64,000 bases of DNA from Hysterangium stoloniferum (Eukaryota > Basidiomycota > Agaricomycetes > Hysterangiales > Hysterangiaceae). Position 1 is the stretch's first letter; the number at the start of each line of letters is the position of its first letter. This document shows, in pieces, positions 29,900 through 41,500 of the stretch. The DNA is taken from assembly GCA_015178975.1 (NCBI GenBank), contig WHVD01000026.1, forward strand, positions 803,395 to 867,394. Reading direction: 5' to 3'. A program made the position numbers and the translations under genes. The notes under the pieces are model-generated. The model made no database searches. It was not told the DNA's origin and saw only the letters and a program-made list of their open reading frames with translations.

Positions 29900-30283
29900 A
29901 CTTAAATATTTATACTAATGATGTGAGTGCACAATATACATCCAGTGAGGGACAAAACCCTTCCAATGATTTTACATAGTTGTGCAAAGATTCTTGAATA
30001 ACTAAAGAACCACTGTAGATACAGACCTGAAATTTGGTGGTTTGTAAGGTCTATATGTTATCTATATGCCCTTAAAATATTATGACATAACCATTAGTAT
30101 TTCACACTCTATAAATAAAATAATAATAAAATCACTTTGTAAGGGTTTTGTCCCAGTCACATGATTGGTACAAAACCTTATTGATCTGCAAATAAGGTCT
30201 TGTTTAAGCATGTGACCTGTGAAAATTAGATATATATATAGCTGTCCACTTTACAACATCCCCACAACTCAATATTCTACACC

Positions 30284-31368
30284 ATGAAAGCTCTTACTCC
30301 TGCTCAGGTTAGCCACATTCTCACTTTGTTCAACAAGGGCAAGTCTGCTTCTCAGATATCCAATCACTGGCAGAAGTCTGTCTACTGTAAGACTGGTATC
30401 TGCTTCAGGTGCAGACAGACACTAGAATGAGTGATGGGGAATAAACCACTACTGTATTGATGTAGGGAGTCTCACTCCCTTACACTACTATATCCATAAT
30501 TCACTTTATCCATTGCCCATCACTTCCCAAAGCACCTGGTGGCTGTCCATACAAGCTTTCTCCCTCAGATATTCATTATTCCATCCAACAAATCACTTAG
30601 AAGGCAGAACATGCCACTGAGATCACCAAAATCCTTCAAAATATGACTAGAGAGTCCATTTCGGTGAAGACTGTTCATAGAGCACTCAAGAAGGCTGGAA
30701 TGAGGGCTGTGGTGAAGAGAAAAAGGCCTTTATTCATTAAGAGGCATAGGAAGACAAGGATGGACTTTGCTCTGGCACACAAGGACTGGACTGTGGATAA
30801 TTGGAAGAGGATTGTATGATCAAATGGGAGGAAGTGGGTGTGGAAAAAAGCGGAGGAGAGGGGCTCAGTGGTAGGGTGGTTGAGGGTGCAGTCAAGTTTG
30901 GAGGAGGAAATCTGATGTTGTGAGACTGTATGTCCTGGAAAGGACCAGGATATTCCACCAAGATTGAGGGAAGGATGGATGCTGACCTTTATGTCAGCAT
31001 TCTGGAAGATGAACTTCAAGCAATCATGGAGTATTATGGCAAGAACACAGAAGATGTGGTCTTTCAGCAAGACAATGACCCCAAACACAAGAGCAAGAAG
31101 GCCACCAATTGGTTTAAAGACAATGGATTTGTGGTCATGGTATGGCCACCTCAGTCTGCTGACCTTAATCCAATTGAACACCTCTGGTATTACCTCAAAA
31201 AGAGGCTGGGAGAGTATGAAGTGGCACCCAAGAGTATCCATGAGTTGGGGGAGAGGTTCAGACAGAGTGGAGAAGATCCCTGTCTCTACTTGTCAGAACT
31301 TGATAGAGAGTATGCCTGGAAGGGTTGAGGCTGTTTTTAAGGCCAAGGGAGGCTATACCAAGTACTAG
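30284..31368 (+). pseudogene. Tc1/mariner transposase, multiply frameshifted
   Basis: The start MKALTPAQVSHILTLFNKGK is followed by a helix-turn-helix, a 60-100-bp disruption near 30425-30520, and GGCPYKLSPSDIHY, TVHRALKKAGMRAVVKRKRP and RMDFALAHKDWTVDNWKRIV. The VWSDETKIN segment with the first catalytic Asp is deleted near 30816. QQDNDPKHKSKKAT gives the second Asp (near 31074) and SADLNPIEHLW the last acidic residue. It ends MPGRVEAVFKAKGGYTKY at 31366-31368. Frames change several times, so it is inactive. Confidence 0.75.
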
Positions 31369-31507
31369 ATTGTTTGATTTGTGTTCTTTTTATACCAGGG
31401 ACAAAACCCTTCCAATGTGATTTTGTAATTATTTTATTTATAGCATGGGAAATACTAATGCCCATGTCACAATATTTTAAGGACATATACATAACATATA
31501 GACCTAC

Positions 31508-32827
31508 TGTAATGTATTCAGGGGATTCTCTTAGATAGCTCAATATATGCTATAGTGTCACAGAGCTTCAACAATAAAACAAGCAAAGGTCCAGTAATTT
31601 AAATACTGATAGATTAATGAGCTGCGCTATGAAGCTTAAACAACTCAAATCAATGCTTATTTTGATTATTGAAAGGTTCAATAGAACTGTGTATGACTCT
31701 TTTAGCAAATACAAGAACTATTCCTTGAGAATAGGGGCTGGAAGCTGAATATATGTGCAGTAACTTGGCAGAGACTTGATATAAGAGCTTCGGATTCTTG
31801 TATGCTTATTTGTAACTATTAATAGTTATTTAACAAGGTGTTAAATAATTTATTAATAGAGAAAATAAATTGTATTGGATTATCTGAGTGCTTGTACTTG
31901 ATTAATTCAATAAACTTAGGGCTGGGCCTTGAGTAATCTAGTATTGGCAGGGATTTCAGTAAGGATACTTAGATACTTATTAGGTTTATTATCTAATTAA
32001 TAAGCCTAAAGGGTAGCTGTGAGGCTGGGGAACTTAGATGATTAGCTAAGTCCAAGAGTTGCTGACAAAGATTCAAGATGCTGCAAGTGTAGGTGCTTGC
32101 AGTGAGTGTATCAGACTAAGGCTATTATTGTCCTTAGGATGATTAGATAAGCTGGTGCTGTGCTGCAAATATGTGTGAGATAAGATTTTATTGGAAACTT
32201 GGCCCTCCTTATATACATTTTGACAACTCAATGATTAGCTAACTATTCAGTTTATGAGGTCATTAGTGAGATCATAATGACCTCATATTCTACTCATTAT
32301 TTACCCTTTGTTTAACATGTGATTCCCTTCTCTGAGACAAGGGTTCTAACCTCTTGCTTGAACATGAAGGTTCAAGGCCGCGGTCCCGGGACGGAAGAAA
32401 ACGATGAGTCGGCGGAACCTAATAATGACTCGGGTAGTCACGTTCGTGACTTGTGTGACTCGGGTAGTCACAATCGTGACTTGTGTGACTCGGGTAGTCA
32501 CATTCGTGACTCGTGTGACATCCCGACACTGGAGGCTTATGTAATAAGTCACATGACTCCAAAAATGCGCAAACTAGGCTGCACAAGGTGCCGAAAGGTA
32601 ATAACTAAGTAAATAAAATATACATAATTAGTTAAAAATTATAATAAATTAACTAAGATATAATAGCATAATATGAGTTCATATATGCTATTATTTATGC
32701 GAAGTTAAAAGGAATAAGGCCTATTTTTCACAATAAACATAATAAAAATACAATAGAAATTCGAGAAAATATAAAATAATTCAAAGAAAATTAAGAGAAT
32801 ATTATGAGATAATGTTGATACATCACA
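31508..32827. mobile_element. LTR-like insertion of 1,320 bp with target duplication CCTAC
   Basis: The segment begins TGTAATGTATTC and ends GATACATCACA, and CCTAC lies at 31503-31507 and 32828-32832. It sits inside the right terminal repeat of the Tc1-like element. Comparison with the intact left repeat shows exactly where host sequence stops and resumes. TG...CA ends and 5-bp duplications indicate a solo LTR. At 1.3 kb it would be long, and it contains a small open frame with triplicated units (32319-32612). Confidence 0.7.
32319..32612 (+). CDS. Small open frame with three decapeptide repeats
   Basis: The 97-codon frame carries DSGSHVRDLC, DSGSHNRDLC, DSGSHIRDSC and then ends MTPKMRKLGCTRCRKV with a CX2C. 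The underlying 30-bp DNA repeat (32429-32518) contains the palindrome AGTCACNNTCGTGACT. It sits within the putative LTR, so the repeat may be cis-acting DNA and not a gene. No family recognised. Confidence 0.3.
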   Translation: MIPFSETRVLTSCLNMKVQGRGPGTEENDESAEPNNDSGSHVRDLCDSGSHNRDLCDSGSHIRDSCDIPTLEAYVISHMTPKMRKLGCTRCRKVITK

Positions 32828-32932
32828 CCTACCCAACCCACCAAATTTCAGGTCTGTATCTACAGTGGTTCTTGAGTTATTCAAGAATCTTTGGACAACT
32901 AAAAATCATTGGAAGGGTTTTGTCCCTCACTA

Positions 32933-33119
32933 TATCTCATGATTGTTTAAGTGCTGACTTTGCATAGGTATAGATTTTGGTGTCTCTCAAATCCCATAAT
33001 GTCATTTTCTGAACCTGTTGGAGAGAACATCTGGGAAAAATCTGAAGTATCCATGTACAGTTGATAAGGCATTTCACTGATTGGTGACCTAGAATTGGGG
33101 TGGAGCTTAATGTGGCCTT
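32933..33119. other. Junction between the Tc1-like element and the gypsy remnant
   Basis: Short stretch with no recognised feature. Confidence 0.4.
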
Positions 33120-34990
33120 AATGTCCACATGTGCTCATGTCTGTTCCACACTCCAAATCCAAAAGGTTACATACTTTCTTTAACAAAGAAAACAAGGGAG
33201 AAACAATCCATGAATAAAATGATATGTATTCTGAGGAGTATAGAACCATTCTAAGGAAGAATTGGAAGTCTAATAGTTGATCCCTTAGGGTGCTGATTTT
33301 GTAGTTGACAAGGAAATCCTCCCCAAAAAGATTGGTACTGTCATTCCTCAAATGATGTATGTCTCCCTAGTGAGTCTTAACAGTGTTCTCTTATCATCCT
33401 CAAGGTAGATGGGACATTATTGTACCCCAGTATCTTGGCATTTCCGGTGAGTTGGATAAGATGCAGCTTAAGGCCCTGTTTCAGTTTGGGCTGATCCTTT
33501 AATCCCTTGTAAAATTCCTCTGAGATTAAGGAGAGATCAGCTCCTGCATCCATTATTATTTTCACATGTTCAGAAGAGCCTGGGGTTCCTATGTATCCAT
33601 AGACATGTAATGCCAAGATCCCTATGTTATAATAACTGCTGGGTGGTTCCCTCTTCCAATAGATAATGGTTGTATCCTCCTTCATTAACCTACTAGATCA
33701 GGGTACTGTATTTTGGGTCTTTGTTCCCTTCTCAATGCTAGGTCAACATTCTGCCAAGTATGGCAGTTAGAGGTCTCCATAGGGGCAATTTTGAAGAGGA
33801 TTTTTCATTCTCCTCCTCTGAATCAGAGTCCTCATAGGATAGTAACTAGGCAATTGTCTGGGACCAAAAGGGATGGTTCACACTTTCAGTTTGTTCAATT
33901 GAGGGGTCCTCTATGGCATATTTCTCACTAACTTGCCAATAGTGGTCAGTGAGTACATCTAAATAGATTATTTATTCTATAAGGGACAGTTTCAAGTGCA
34001 TGAGATTATTGTTATCAACCAGACCTTCAAGGTTCTGATGATGGGCACTGGACTAGCCCCCATCCTCAACAAGGTCACTATCTGATATTCAGTAGATACA
34101 TATACCTCTGATAAGTAAATTCCATTCAGGTTCACTTCCCCTTCCTTTGCTTGACCACCCTCCACCCAAGAGGTATAGACTGGAATAAGAATAGATTTGT
34201 CCTCAAAGTTATTTACATACTTGGCCATGTATGCTCAATCTATGAACTGCCTCATATAACCTTTGTTCCTCAGTTTCCTCCAAAGGATTTTTCAAATAAT
34301 CTGCTAGCCTGGTGATCACAGTATGAGGACTCTCTACTGTTAGAGTGTAGCCACTAAGAGTAGAGCCAGTAGATGCTAAATCAGTGATATAACTAGGCTT
34401 TCTGATGAGGGATCTACTCCTCATCTGAACTGACTATATACTAGAATACATGGTCTGTGCACTGGTCTGTGTACAAATGTGCTACAGATCTAGTGAACAC
34501 TAAACTAAATATAACAATCACATGTGTGAACTGGTCAGAACCTATACAGTCACAAGGTGAGATATGAGATTACGACTAATCACATTATCATATTCTAACA
34601 GGACTCTGCACAGAACATTTGTCAATGGAAACTAATGAAACATTTTTTCTGCATAAGGACAATCTATCTTAAAATGCTCCTGGTTCCTGCAGATCCAACA
34701 CTCCTTGGGAGGCTTGACAGTGCTCCTTTTGTCACTTTTCTCAATGAACATTCTGCCTGTGATGTTTGCCCTGCATGCAATTCAATTTCCTGAAACCAGT
34801 CTTATTTGCTGAGCTCTTATCATTAATCTCCCTGATGAGGATGTGGTTAGATGTAGTGGGGTCATCCTTGATTTGTTAATGTTCCTCAATTTCTGAATCT
34901 AACCTATCTCACACTATCAACATGACTCTGGGCCTCTGGAATCAATGATGTTCTCAATGTGTTTGATTCCAGGCATTAATTAGAGCTTCT
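33120..34990 (-). pseudogene. Ty3/gypsy gag and protease remnants
   Basis: On the minus strand, KPPKECWICRNQEHFKIDCP (near 34680-34720) is a CX2CX4HX4C knuckle. Downstream, KIIMDAGADLSLISEEFYKG (near 33510-33565) is a retropepsin active-site segment with DAGA for DSGA, followed by LFGEDFLVNYKI (near 33310-33340), the conserved protease end. Frames between are broken many times. Reverse transcriptase and integrase are absent. The LTR at 35233-36525, in the same orientation and just upstream, is probably its 5' LTR. Confidence 0.6.
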
Positions 34991-35232
34991 TGTATATACT
35001 TCACACCATTGTATAACCACACTGATGAGTGACATAGTATGATTAACACAGACACTGAAAATAATATTGCTTTCGTCCATATGCTTCCTTGAATCAGGAC
35101 AAGGTAACCAGCAGTATTTGATACTCAAATAATAGGTAGATAATGATATAAAATATAGAATGACACACAACTGTAGGACATCCTTAAGCTTTAGCAGCAA
35201 GTTCAAGTAGTCAAGAGAGTAACCTTGTATAA

Positions 35233-36525
35233 TGTTAAGCTCAGGACTTATGGGCTGATATCCCAGGGGATAACCTATGGGAGTTCTGGGGAGAGGTGAG
35301 ACCTGGCTTCAGCTTATGTGCTATGATCATTAATTCCTAACTTGGGTGGATGGGTATTGGTAACCCAAGGGTCCAAGAATATCCAATGAGTCGAAGTCAG
35401 GAGTCCTGGGAGCTCCAATAATACACTGGTACAAGCTGAGACAAACAAGTAGTTACAGTGACAAGGGTTGATATATTCAGTGATAAATTAACATTGAATT
35501 GTAAGTACAACAAATCCTAGACTATATAGACTGAGTGATTATTATACTACTAATCCAGCAAAACAAAAAGATGAAAAGGGTGAACAAGAAGCAATACAGG
35601 GTAGACCTTACTAGGATTAAGGATTGAAATGGAATAGGAATAAATCCAGGAGAAACAATAAGTGTTATGACTGGACAATCCCGCCAGACTCCGGGCACTA
35701 ACCTGTACGCCCCCATGCACTACAAGCACCAATTGTCTGTTCATAGGATTTCCCACCCGGACTCCATTACGTCAAGACTCGTTACGTTTGACCTCATTAC
35801 GACACATATCAGTCACCGGACTTCCCCCGGACTCCGTCTCTGTCTATGTCCGTCTTCATCCCACGCATCAGTCACCGGACCCTGCTCAGAATCCCGTCAC
35901 CACTCTAATCAAGCCCCGTTCCTGTTTTAGTCAAATGATCTGTCACAATTTAGGACTCTGCTCCCGCTCCATTTCCCGTTATGGGTTATGCTTTGTCATT
36001 CCTAACACCAATTTGGTGTTTACTATTCCCATTTTATGTTTTGTTAGTTTCGTTTCGTCATTACTGGATCTGGTATGTCATTCACTCCATGGTCTATATA
36101 AACTGGCAGATGTTGTACATACAATCCAGTCAGAAAATTAGCTTAGATTTCCCCCAGTAATCTAATAACATTTTCCGCTCTAAAAACCTTACTTGATTCA
36201 CATCGCTCACACTAAGTTGGAGCCCACAGGCTCTGGCACATCTATCTCTCACAACTATCTCAACTCACGACCCATGACCTCTGACTTACGACCCACGACC
36301 CCTGACTTACAACCTACAACCCACGAACCCCGCCCGGACTCCCTGGGATCCCCGTCCGTCTGTTTGAAATTGGACAACATGATCTAGCGAGGGCACAGCC
36401 TATAAGCTGAAGCCAAGTCCTACCGGATATCCCACGGGTTTCTCCGGAAACCCGGCCTGTGTGTGTATCCTAACAATAAGCAGATGAATGAATGCATATT
36501 GAGTATCTGGGAATGGGTCATAACA
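35233..36525 (-). mobile_element. LTR (minus orientation), split by a younger solo LTR
   Basis: In minus orientation it begins TGTTATGACCCATTCCCAGA (high end 36525) and ends GTCCTGAGCTTAACA (low end 35233). The beginning resembles the LTR at 43699 (TGTTACAACCCATTCCCAGA), and near the end is CACATAAGCTGAAGCC. Without the nested element it is about 475 bp. It lies immediately upstream of the gag/protease remnant at 33120-34990. No target duplication is seen, as expected of a 5' LTR with a lost partner. Confidence 0.6.
35663..36475 (+). mobile_element. Nested solo LTR with target duplication ATAAG
   Basis: 813 bp, TGTTATGACTGG...GTATCCTAACA, closely similar to 28328-29168. ATAAG occurs at 35658-35662 and 36476-36480. 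It carries the same GGTCTATATAAACTGG TATA-like block and GCCTATAAGCTGAAGCC near the end. It lies in opposite orientation within the older LTR. Confidence 0.9.
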
Positions 36526-36599
36526 CAACTGGGGTGAAGGTATGTAGTTATACTAAATAGACTGGTCATAAAATTACTAATACATTGACAGACAGAGAT

Positions 36600-37323
36600 T
36601 GTTAAGAACTGAAAACTGACTAATGTCGGTGGCCGACAGGGACCGATCGGAAGGACTTGGCTTCAGCTTATGTGCTGTGCCCTCGCAAATATCCGTAGGG
36701 TGTCCTTAAATTTCAGACAGGTGAAGACTAATCCTAAAGAGTTCCTTTCGGCAAGATACCGATCGGGACCGAAGGACAAGTCGAGTGTCGGGCCAAGGGG
36801 TCGGGGCCGGGAGTGGGCGAGTGCACATGAAGGCGGATGGGGGGATTCTTAGTATGAGACTGTTACAGATGTATGAGGGTATTCTGAGTCGATATTCTGA
36901 TTGCCTAGTAACTACAACTACAGCGGGTTAATATACAAGTAACAGGTGTCTAGAAAATACTAGCAGGGAGAAAGGTGGAAAACAGCATTAACAATAAGCT
37001 CAACTAGGAACAGGAAGTTTATGATTAGTTCGGAGGCCGATGATAACTGAGAGCAGAATTACGATAAAAGGAAATAGTTCAAGGACTACAAATATAGATA
37101 GGCATATGTGAAACATAGGATTGAACAGATCAACATAATGAAAGGGACATATCAAAAGTTTAACCAGACAATACGAGTATTTTGATGTGGGTGTAAACGG
37201 AGTTTGATCATCACGAAAACATTCGTCAGCTTCAGGGGCTGATGGTTTCCGAAGTGGTGACTTGAAAACGTTGATAAGTGGCGATAACCTCGGGACTGAT
37301 ATGGTTGCGACACGGTCGTAACA
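36600..37323 (-). mobile_element. 3' LTR of the central gypsy element (minus)
   Basis: In minus orientation it runs TGTTACGACCGTGTC...CAGTTCTTAACA, 724 bp, with inverted TGTTA/TAACA ends. The sequence before it (37324-37349, minus) is GGGATTTCTGCC followed by the purine tract AAAAGGGGAGATAC, as expected of a polypurine tract. Near its end is GCACATAAGCTGAAGCC. Its orientation agrees with the minus-strand pol at 38580-43513. Confidence 0.7.
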
Positions 37324-37498
37324 GTATCTCCCCTTTTGGCAGAAATCCCAAGGAGGCTGAAAATCTAGATCCTGTATGTAAAAAACTCATCGGGTATGGC
37401 TGGGTGTGTCAAAACATCATGTGATTTGGCAAAAAATTACATATAAATATTCAAGGGGTCCTGGCGCTTGAAATTCCACTTCTCTTCCCTTGACCACC

Positions 37499-38483
37499 AT
37501 GACCATAGGTTTGGGGTCAAAGCCCTTCCCGGTTAGGTTAACGGTTGCGCCTATGTCGGTCCCAAGTGGACCAGTGAACATGCAGGAACGTCGATGCGTA
37601 CTCAAGCAGAAGAGAAAGGCACGTGAAGAGGAGGAGCAGAAGGAGAAGGAGGAGTTGGTGGCCATCGAGGCCGAGGAGAAGAAACAGGTGGTGGAAGAGG
37701 CCGCGTGCAAGCACTGGGATGCAGTGCTTGCGAAGAAAAAGCAGCAGGAGGCCGATCGGGCGTGAGAGGAGGTGGTGAAAAAGAAGTGGGAGGGGAAGGT
37801 AAGTCGGCTCCGGTGTTTTTGTGAACCTTACTGACTTATATATATTTTAGTGCAGGGCTGCGACGCCTTCGGAGTCCAATGATGAAGAGGAAGAGGAGGA
37901 CGAGGAGGATGCACTGGGGCCGTTGAGCCCCAAGGTGGGTTCGGTTTCCTAAATAAAAACCTTTCTAATAATTTTCCTATAGAAACAAAAGCAGGCCCCC
38001 AAGGCGGGGCCCGAAAACGACCCTAAGTGCAACTGGTGCACGAAATGGGGTCAAACCTGCCATCCTTGGGCCAATGGTCGAGGCCGCACTTGTCAAGAGT
38101 GCGCCGATCAGAAGTTTGGGTGTGTCTTCCCAGGGGCCAATGGATCATTCCAGGAGCGACAGGCCAATACTCTGGAAGAGCAAAGCCGCCTTATGTGGAC
38201 TTATTTCTCGGAAATGACTCGGTTCCGATTCGAGACTCTGCGACAACAAGGGCTCATGACCGAGCAGTTGCGGCTTTTGGGCGTCAGGCTGGAGAAGCAG
38301 ACCAGCGTTATCGAGTCTCTTGGGGGTCAGCTTGAGCAGTACTTGGAAGTCTCGAGTTGCAATGGAGTTGGGCACAAGATTGGGGTGTCGGAAAAGGTCA
38401 GTGGAGCAGTATTGGTGGCTGTCGGTGCAGTGGGAGGTTCAGAGGCCGGAGAGGAAGGTGAAGTTGTAGAGGAAGAAACTTAG
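37499..38483 (+). pseudogene. Spliced antisense gene of the gypsy element, Cys-cluster protein
   Basis: Three exons with canonical splice sites: 37499-37798 (intron GTAAGT...TTTTAG), 37851-37934 (intron GTGGGT...CTATAG) and 37983-38483. The product has a Lys/Glu-rich coiled coil (KARE, EEEQKEKEELVAIEAEEKK), an acidic stretch (NDEEEEEDEED), then a Cys cluster KCNWCTKWGQTCHPW...GRTCQECADQKFGC, and a C-terminal coiled-coil-like Glu/Leu-rich region. Its promoter side (CATATAAATATTC near 37440) lies next to the LTR. It runs opposite to pol. A TGA at 37763-37765 stands where Arg is likely. Its exon pattern parallels the gag exon set at 43513-43036. Such Cys clusters accompany fungal retroelements, but the function is unknown to me. 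Confidence 0.6.
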
Positions 38484-38579
38484 ATAGCAAAAATATATTG
38501 GTTTTTTAAAACAAACAAATTATAGCATGAAAATCATAAATGCATAGTCGGAGAAGGGTCGGAGTACCGCATGATCAAC

Positions 38580-41500
38580 TTATAAAGAATTTAGAGGACC
38601 AGGTTTGTTCGGATAGGCTTGGTGAAACCCTAAAACGATTTCTGAGGCATTACCGAGCTCTGTAGCTAGGATCCATGAAGTTTCTTCATCTGTACCTTCA
38701 TAGCCCGCCCATTTAACCAAATAAAGTAATTTGCATGAGCATCGGTGATTGTCAATTTTTGAGTCTAGGATCTCTGATATCTCGAATTTGGGTTCTCCAT
38801 CAATAATCATGGGTGGAGGTGGTGGTTGTATGCGATCCGGTATACTGTTAGCAACACAAGGTTCTAACATAGATACATGAAATACTGGGTGCACTGCACG
38901 CATGTTGTCGGGGAGCCAAAGCGTCCATGAAAGCATGCCAGCTTGTGCTATAACTTCAAAAGGACCTAAATATTTTTCAGAGAGCTTCTTAGAAGGTCTA
39001 GTAGTTTGGAAAAACTCAGCTTTAATGAATACTCGGTCCCCGATCTTGAAGTCAGGAGGCGGAAGTCGGTTCTTATCCACAGACCGTTGGTATCGTTCTT
39101 GAGCCATTGTGATAGTTTTACGAAGTTCTTGATGTAGCTCATCAAGGTTTATAACAAAGTCTTGAGCACGGGTGGATGTGAGATCGTGTTCCAGGTGGAT
39201 TGCGATGTTGGGGTTGTAGCCTTTATTTGTGAAGAAAGGCAAAATGCCAGTAGTGGCATTCGGTGCATTGTTATATGCGAATTCGGCTAGCGGTAGTAGT
39301 GATTTCCAATTGTCTTGTTGATAGTTGCAATAGACATGGATGTATTGTTCCAAGGTTTGATTAATGCGTTCGGTTTGGCCATCGCCTTCTGGGTGATAGC
39401 CGGAAGTGAAATGTAGCTGCATGTCTAGTGCTTTTCCGAGTGACCTAAAAAAGTGAGAGACAAACTCGGATCCACGATCAGATGTGACATGTGATGGAAT
39501 GCCATGCTTGGAAAATACATGGGTGACGAATAATTCCACTAACTGTACAGATGTTATTGTGTCATATGTTGGAATGAAAATACTTTGTTTTGTGAGCCGA
39601 TCCACAACAACTAGGATTGCTGTGTGACCTTCGGATGCCGGTAGGTGCTTGATGAAATCCACAGAAATCGAGTTCCAAGGTTTTTCTGGTATTGGTAATT
39701 GTTTGAGTAGGCCATATGGTTTGTGTCGCTGTGATTTAGAGCGTAGACACGTAGTACAAGATTTACAATAGTGCTTAACAAAATCTTGGATGCCGGGCCA
39801 TGTATATTCTCTTCTAATGAGTGAGAGGGTCTTATTGAGGCCGAAATGTCCCGAGATTGGGTGGTTGTGCTTATGTTGTAGGATTTGCAGCCGAAGGGTG
39901 TCGGAATCCAGTACATAAATGTGATTGTCAAATCTAATGAAACCTTGTGGGTCTAATGACCATCGGGGTTGATCGGGGTCGGACGGGTTATCGAGGTGTG
40001 CTTTGGTGACTGGGTCTAATGGAATTGCCGATAATATGTCTTGATGTAACTCTTCGGCATCCATAAGGATAACACTTCACAAGACTGGATGAATGAGGTA
40101 AGTGGCTCAGATAGATGCGGACAGTTGTTCCAATGAAAATAGGCTTGAAATTATGCAGATTAACTGTGGCATAGTCACTACTCCCCTCTTTAGGATAGAC
40201 GTCCCATCGTCTAGTCATAGTGTCGGGTTTTCCACCAAGGTGGCTGGGATGGAAGCGAATTACCATGTTGAAAGCAGAGAGGTATTCGGACCATCGAGCT
40301 TGTCAACAGGTGAGAAGTTTTGTGGTTGAAAAGTAAACTAAATTTTTGTGGTCTGTAATAACATCTACCAGGTGGGCCGATCCTTCCAAATAATGTCGCC
40401 ATGTCTTGAAAGCTTCAAATATTGCGAGTAGTTCCTTATTGTGAACATCATAGTTGAGTTCAGGCACCGAAAACATGTGAGACAGAAAAGCTACTGGGTG
40501 TACTTCACCATCGGTGTCCAGAATGGACAATATTGCAGCAAGCGCATAGTCCAAGGCATCAGTTTCCACAATGAGTTGAATGTCGGGCTTCCAGTGCGAC
40601 AAAATAGGGGCAGATGTGAACGCACTTTTCAATTCCTGGAATGCCGATCGGCATTCTTCAGAGAAAATCCACGGGGCATGTTTGTGAGTAAGACAAGTGA
40701 GCGGAACAGTAATTTTTGAGTAGTTGTGAATGAAATGACAATAAAAATTGGCAAAGCCTAAAAAGGACTGAATATCTTTAACCTTTCAGGGTTCCGGCCA
40801 ATCTTGAATGACTTGAATTTTAGAGTCGTCCATGTGGAGACTGTCAGGTCCCATCATAAAACCTAAATATTCAACTGTGTCGACATCAAAAGAACATTTT
40901 TTACCATTCACAAAAAGACCATGTTTTCGGAGTCTTCAGAGGACTTCATGAACATGTTCGTCATGAAGTGTAGGATCTTCAGAGAATATGAGGATGTCAT
41001 CTAAGTACACAATGACAAAGACGTTGAGGTGGTCAGAAAAGATGTCGTTGATAAAACATTGAAAGACCGACGGAGTGTTGGTGAGGCCGAAAGGCATCAC
41101 TAACCATTCAAAGGAGCCATAGCGAGTGCGAAAAGCTGTTTTCCATTTGTCACCTTTGGCGATCCAAACCAAATGATAGGCATGCTTGAGATCTATCTTT
41201 GTATAAATTCGGGCCTTCTGAGGGGTGTTGAGTAAATCGGAGATTAGTGGTAATGGGTACTTGTCTTTTCGAGTGATCGCATTTAGTCCTCGAAAGTCAA
41301 CACAAAGCCGAAGGGAACCGTCTTTTTTCCGAACGAATAGGACAGGGGCTCCATAAGGAGACTTTGAGGGTCGGATAAAACCTATAGCCAAATGTTCGTC
41401 CAAGAAATCTCGGATAGCCGATAATTCGGACTGTGAGAGAGGATAAACTGGGCCTAGGGGTGGATGTGAACCATCTTCAATATCAATTTTCAAATCGTAA

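Larger units (their letters stand above)
29943..32932 (+). mobile_element. Tc1/mariner-like element with compound 210-bp terminal repeats
   Basis: The left terminal repeat spans 29943-30153. The right is 31388-31507 plus 32833-32932, split by an LTR-like insertion. Each terminal repeat begins at the outside with AGTGAGGGACAAAACCCTTC and ends at the inside with the inverted form AAGGGTTTTGTCCC, so each is itself bounded by inverted motifs. The outer 100 bp of the two sides match closely. The transposase pseudogene lies between. Confidence 0.75.
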
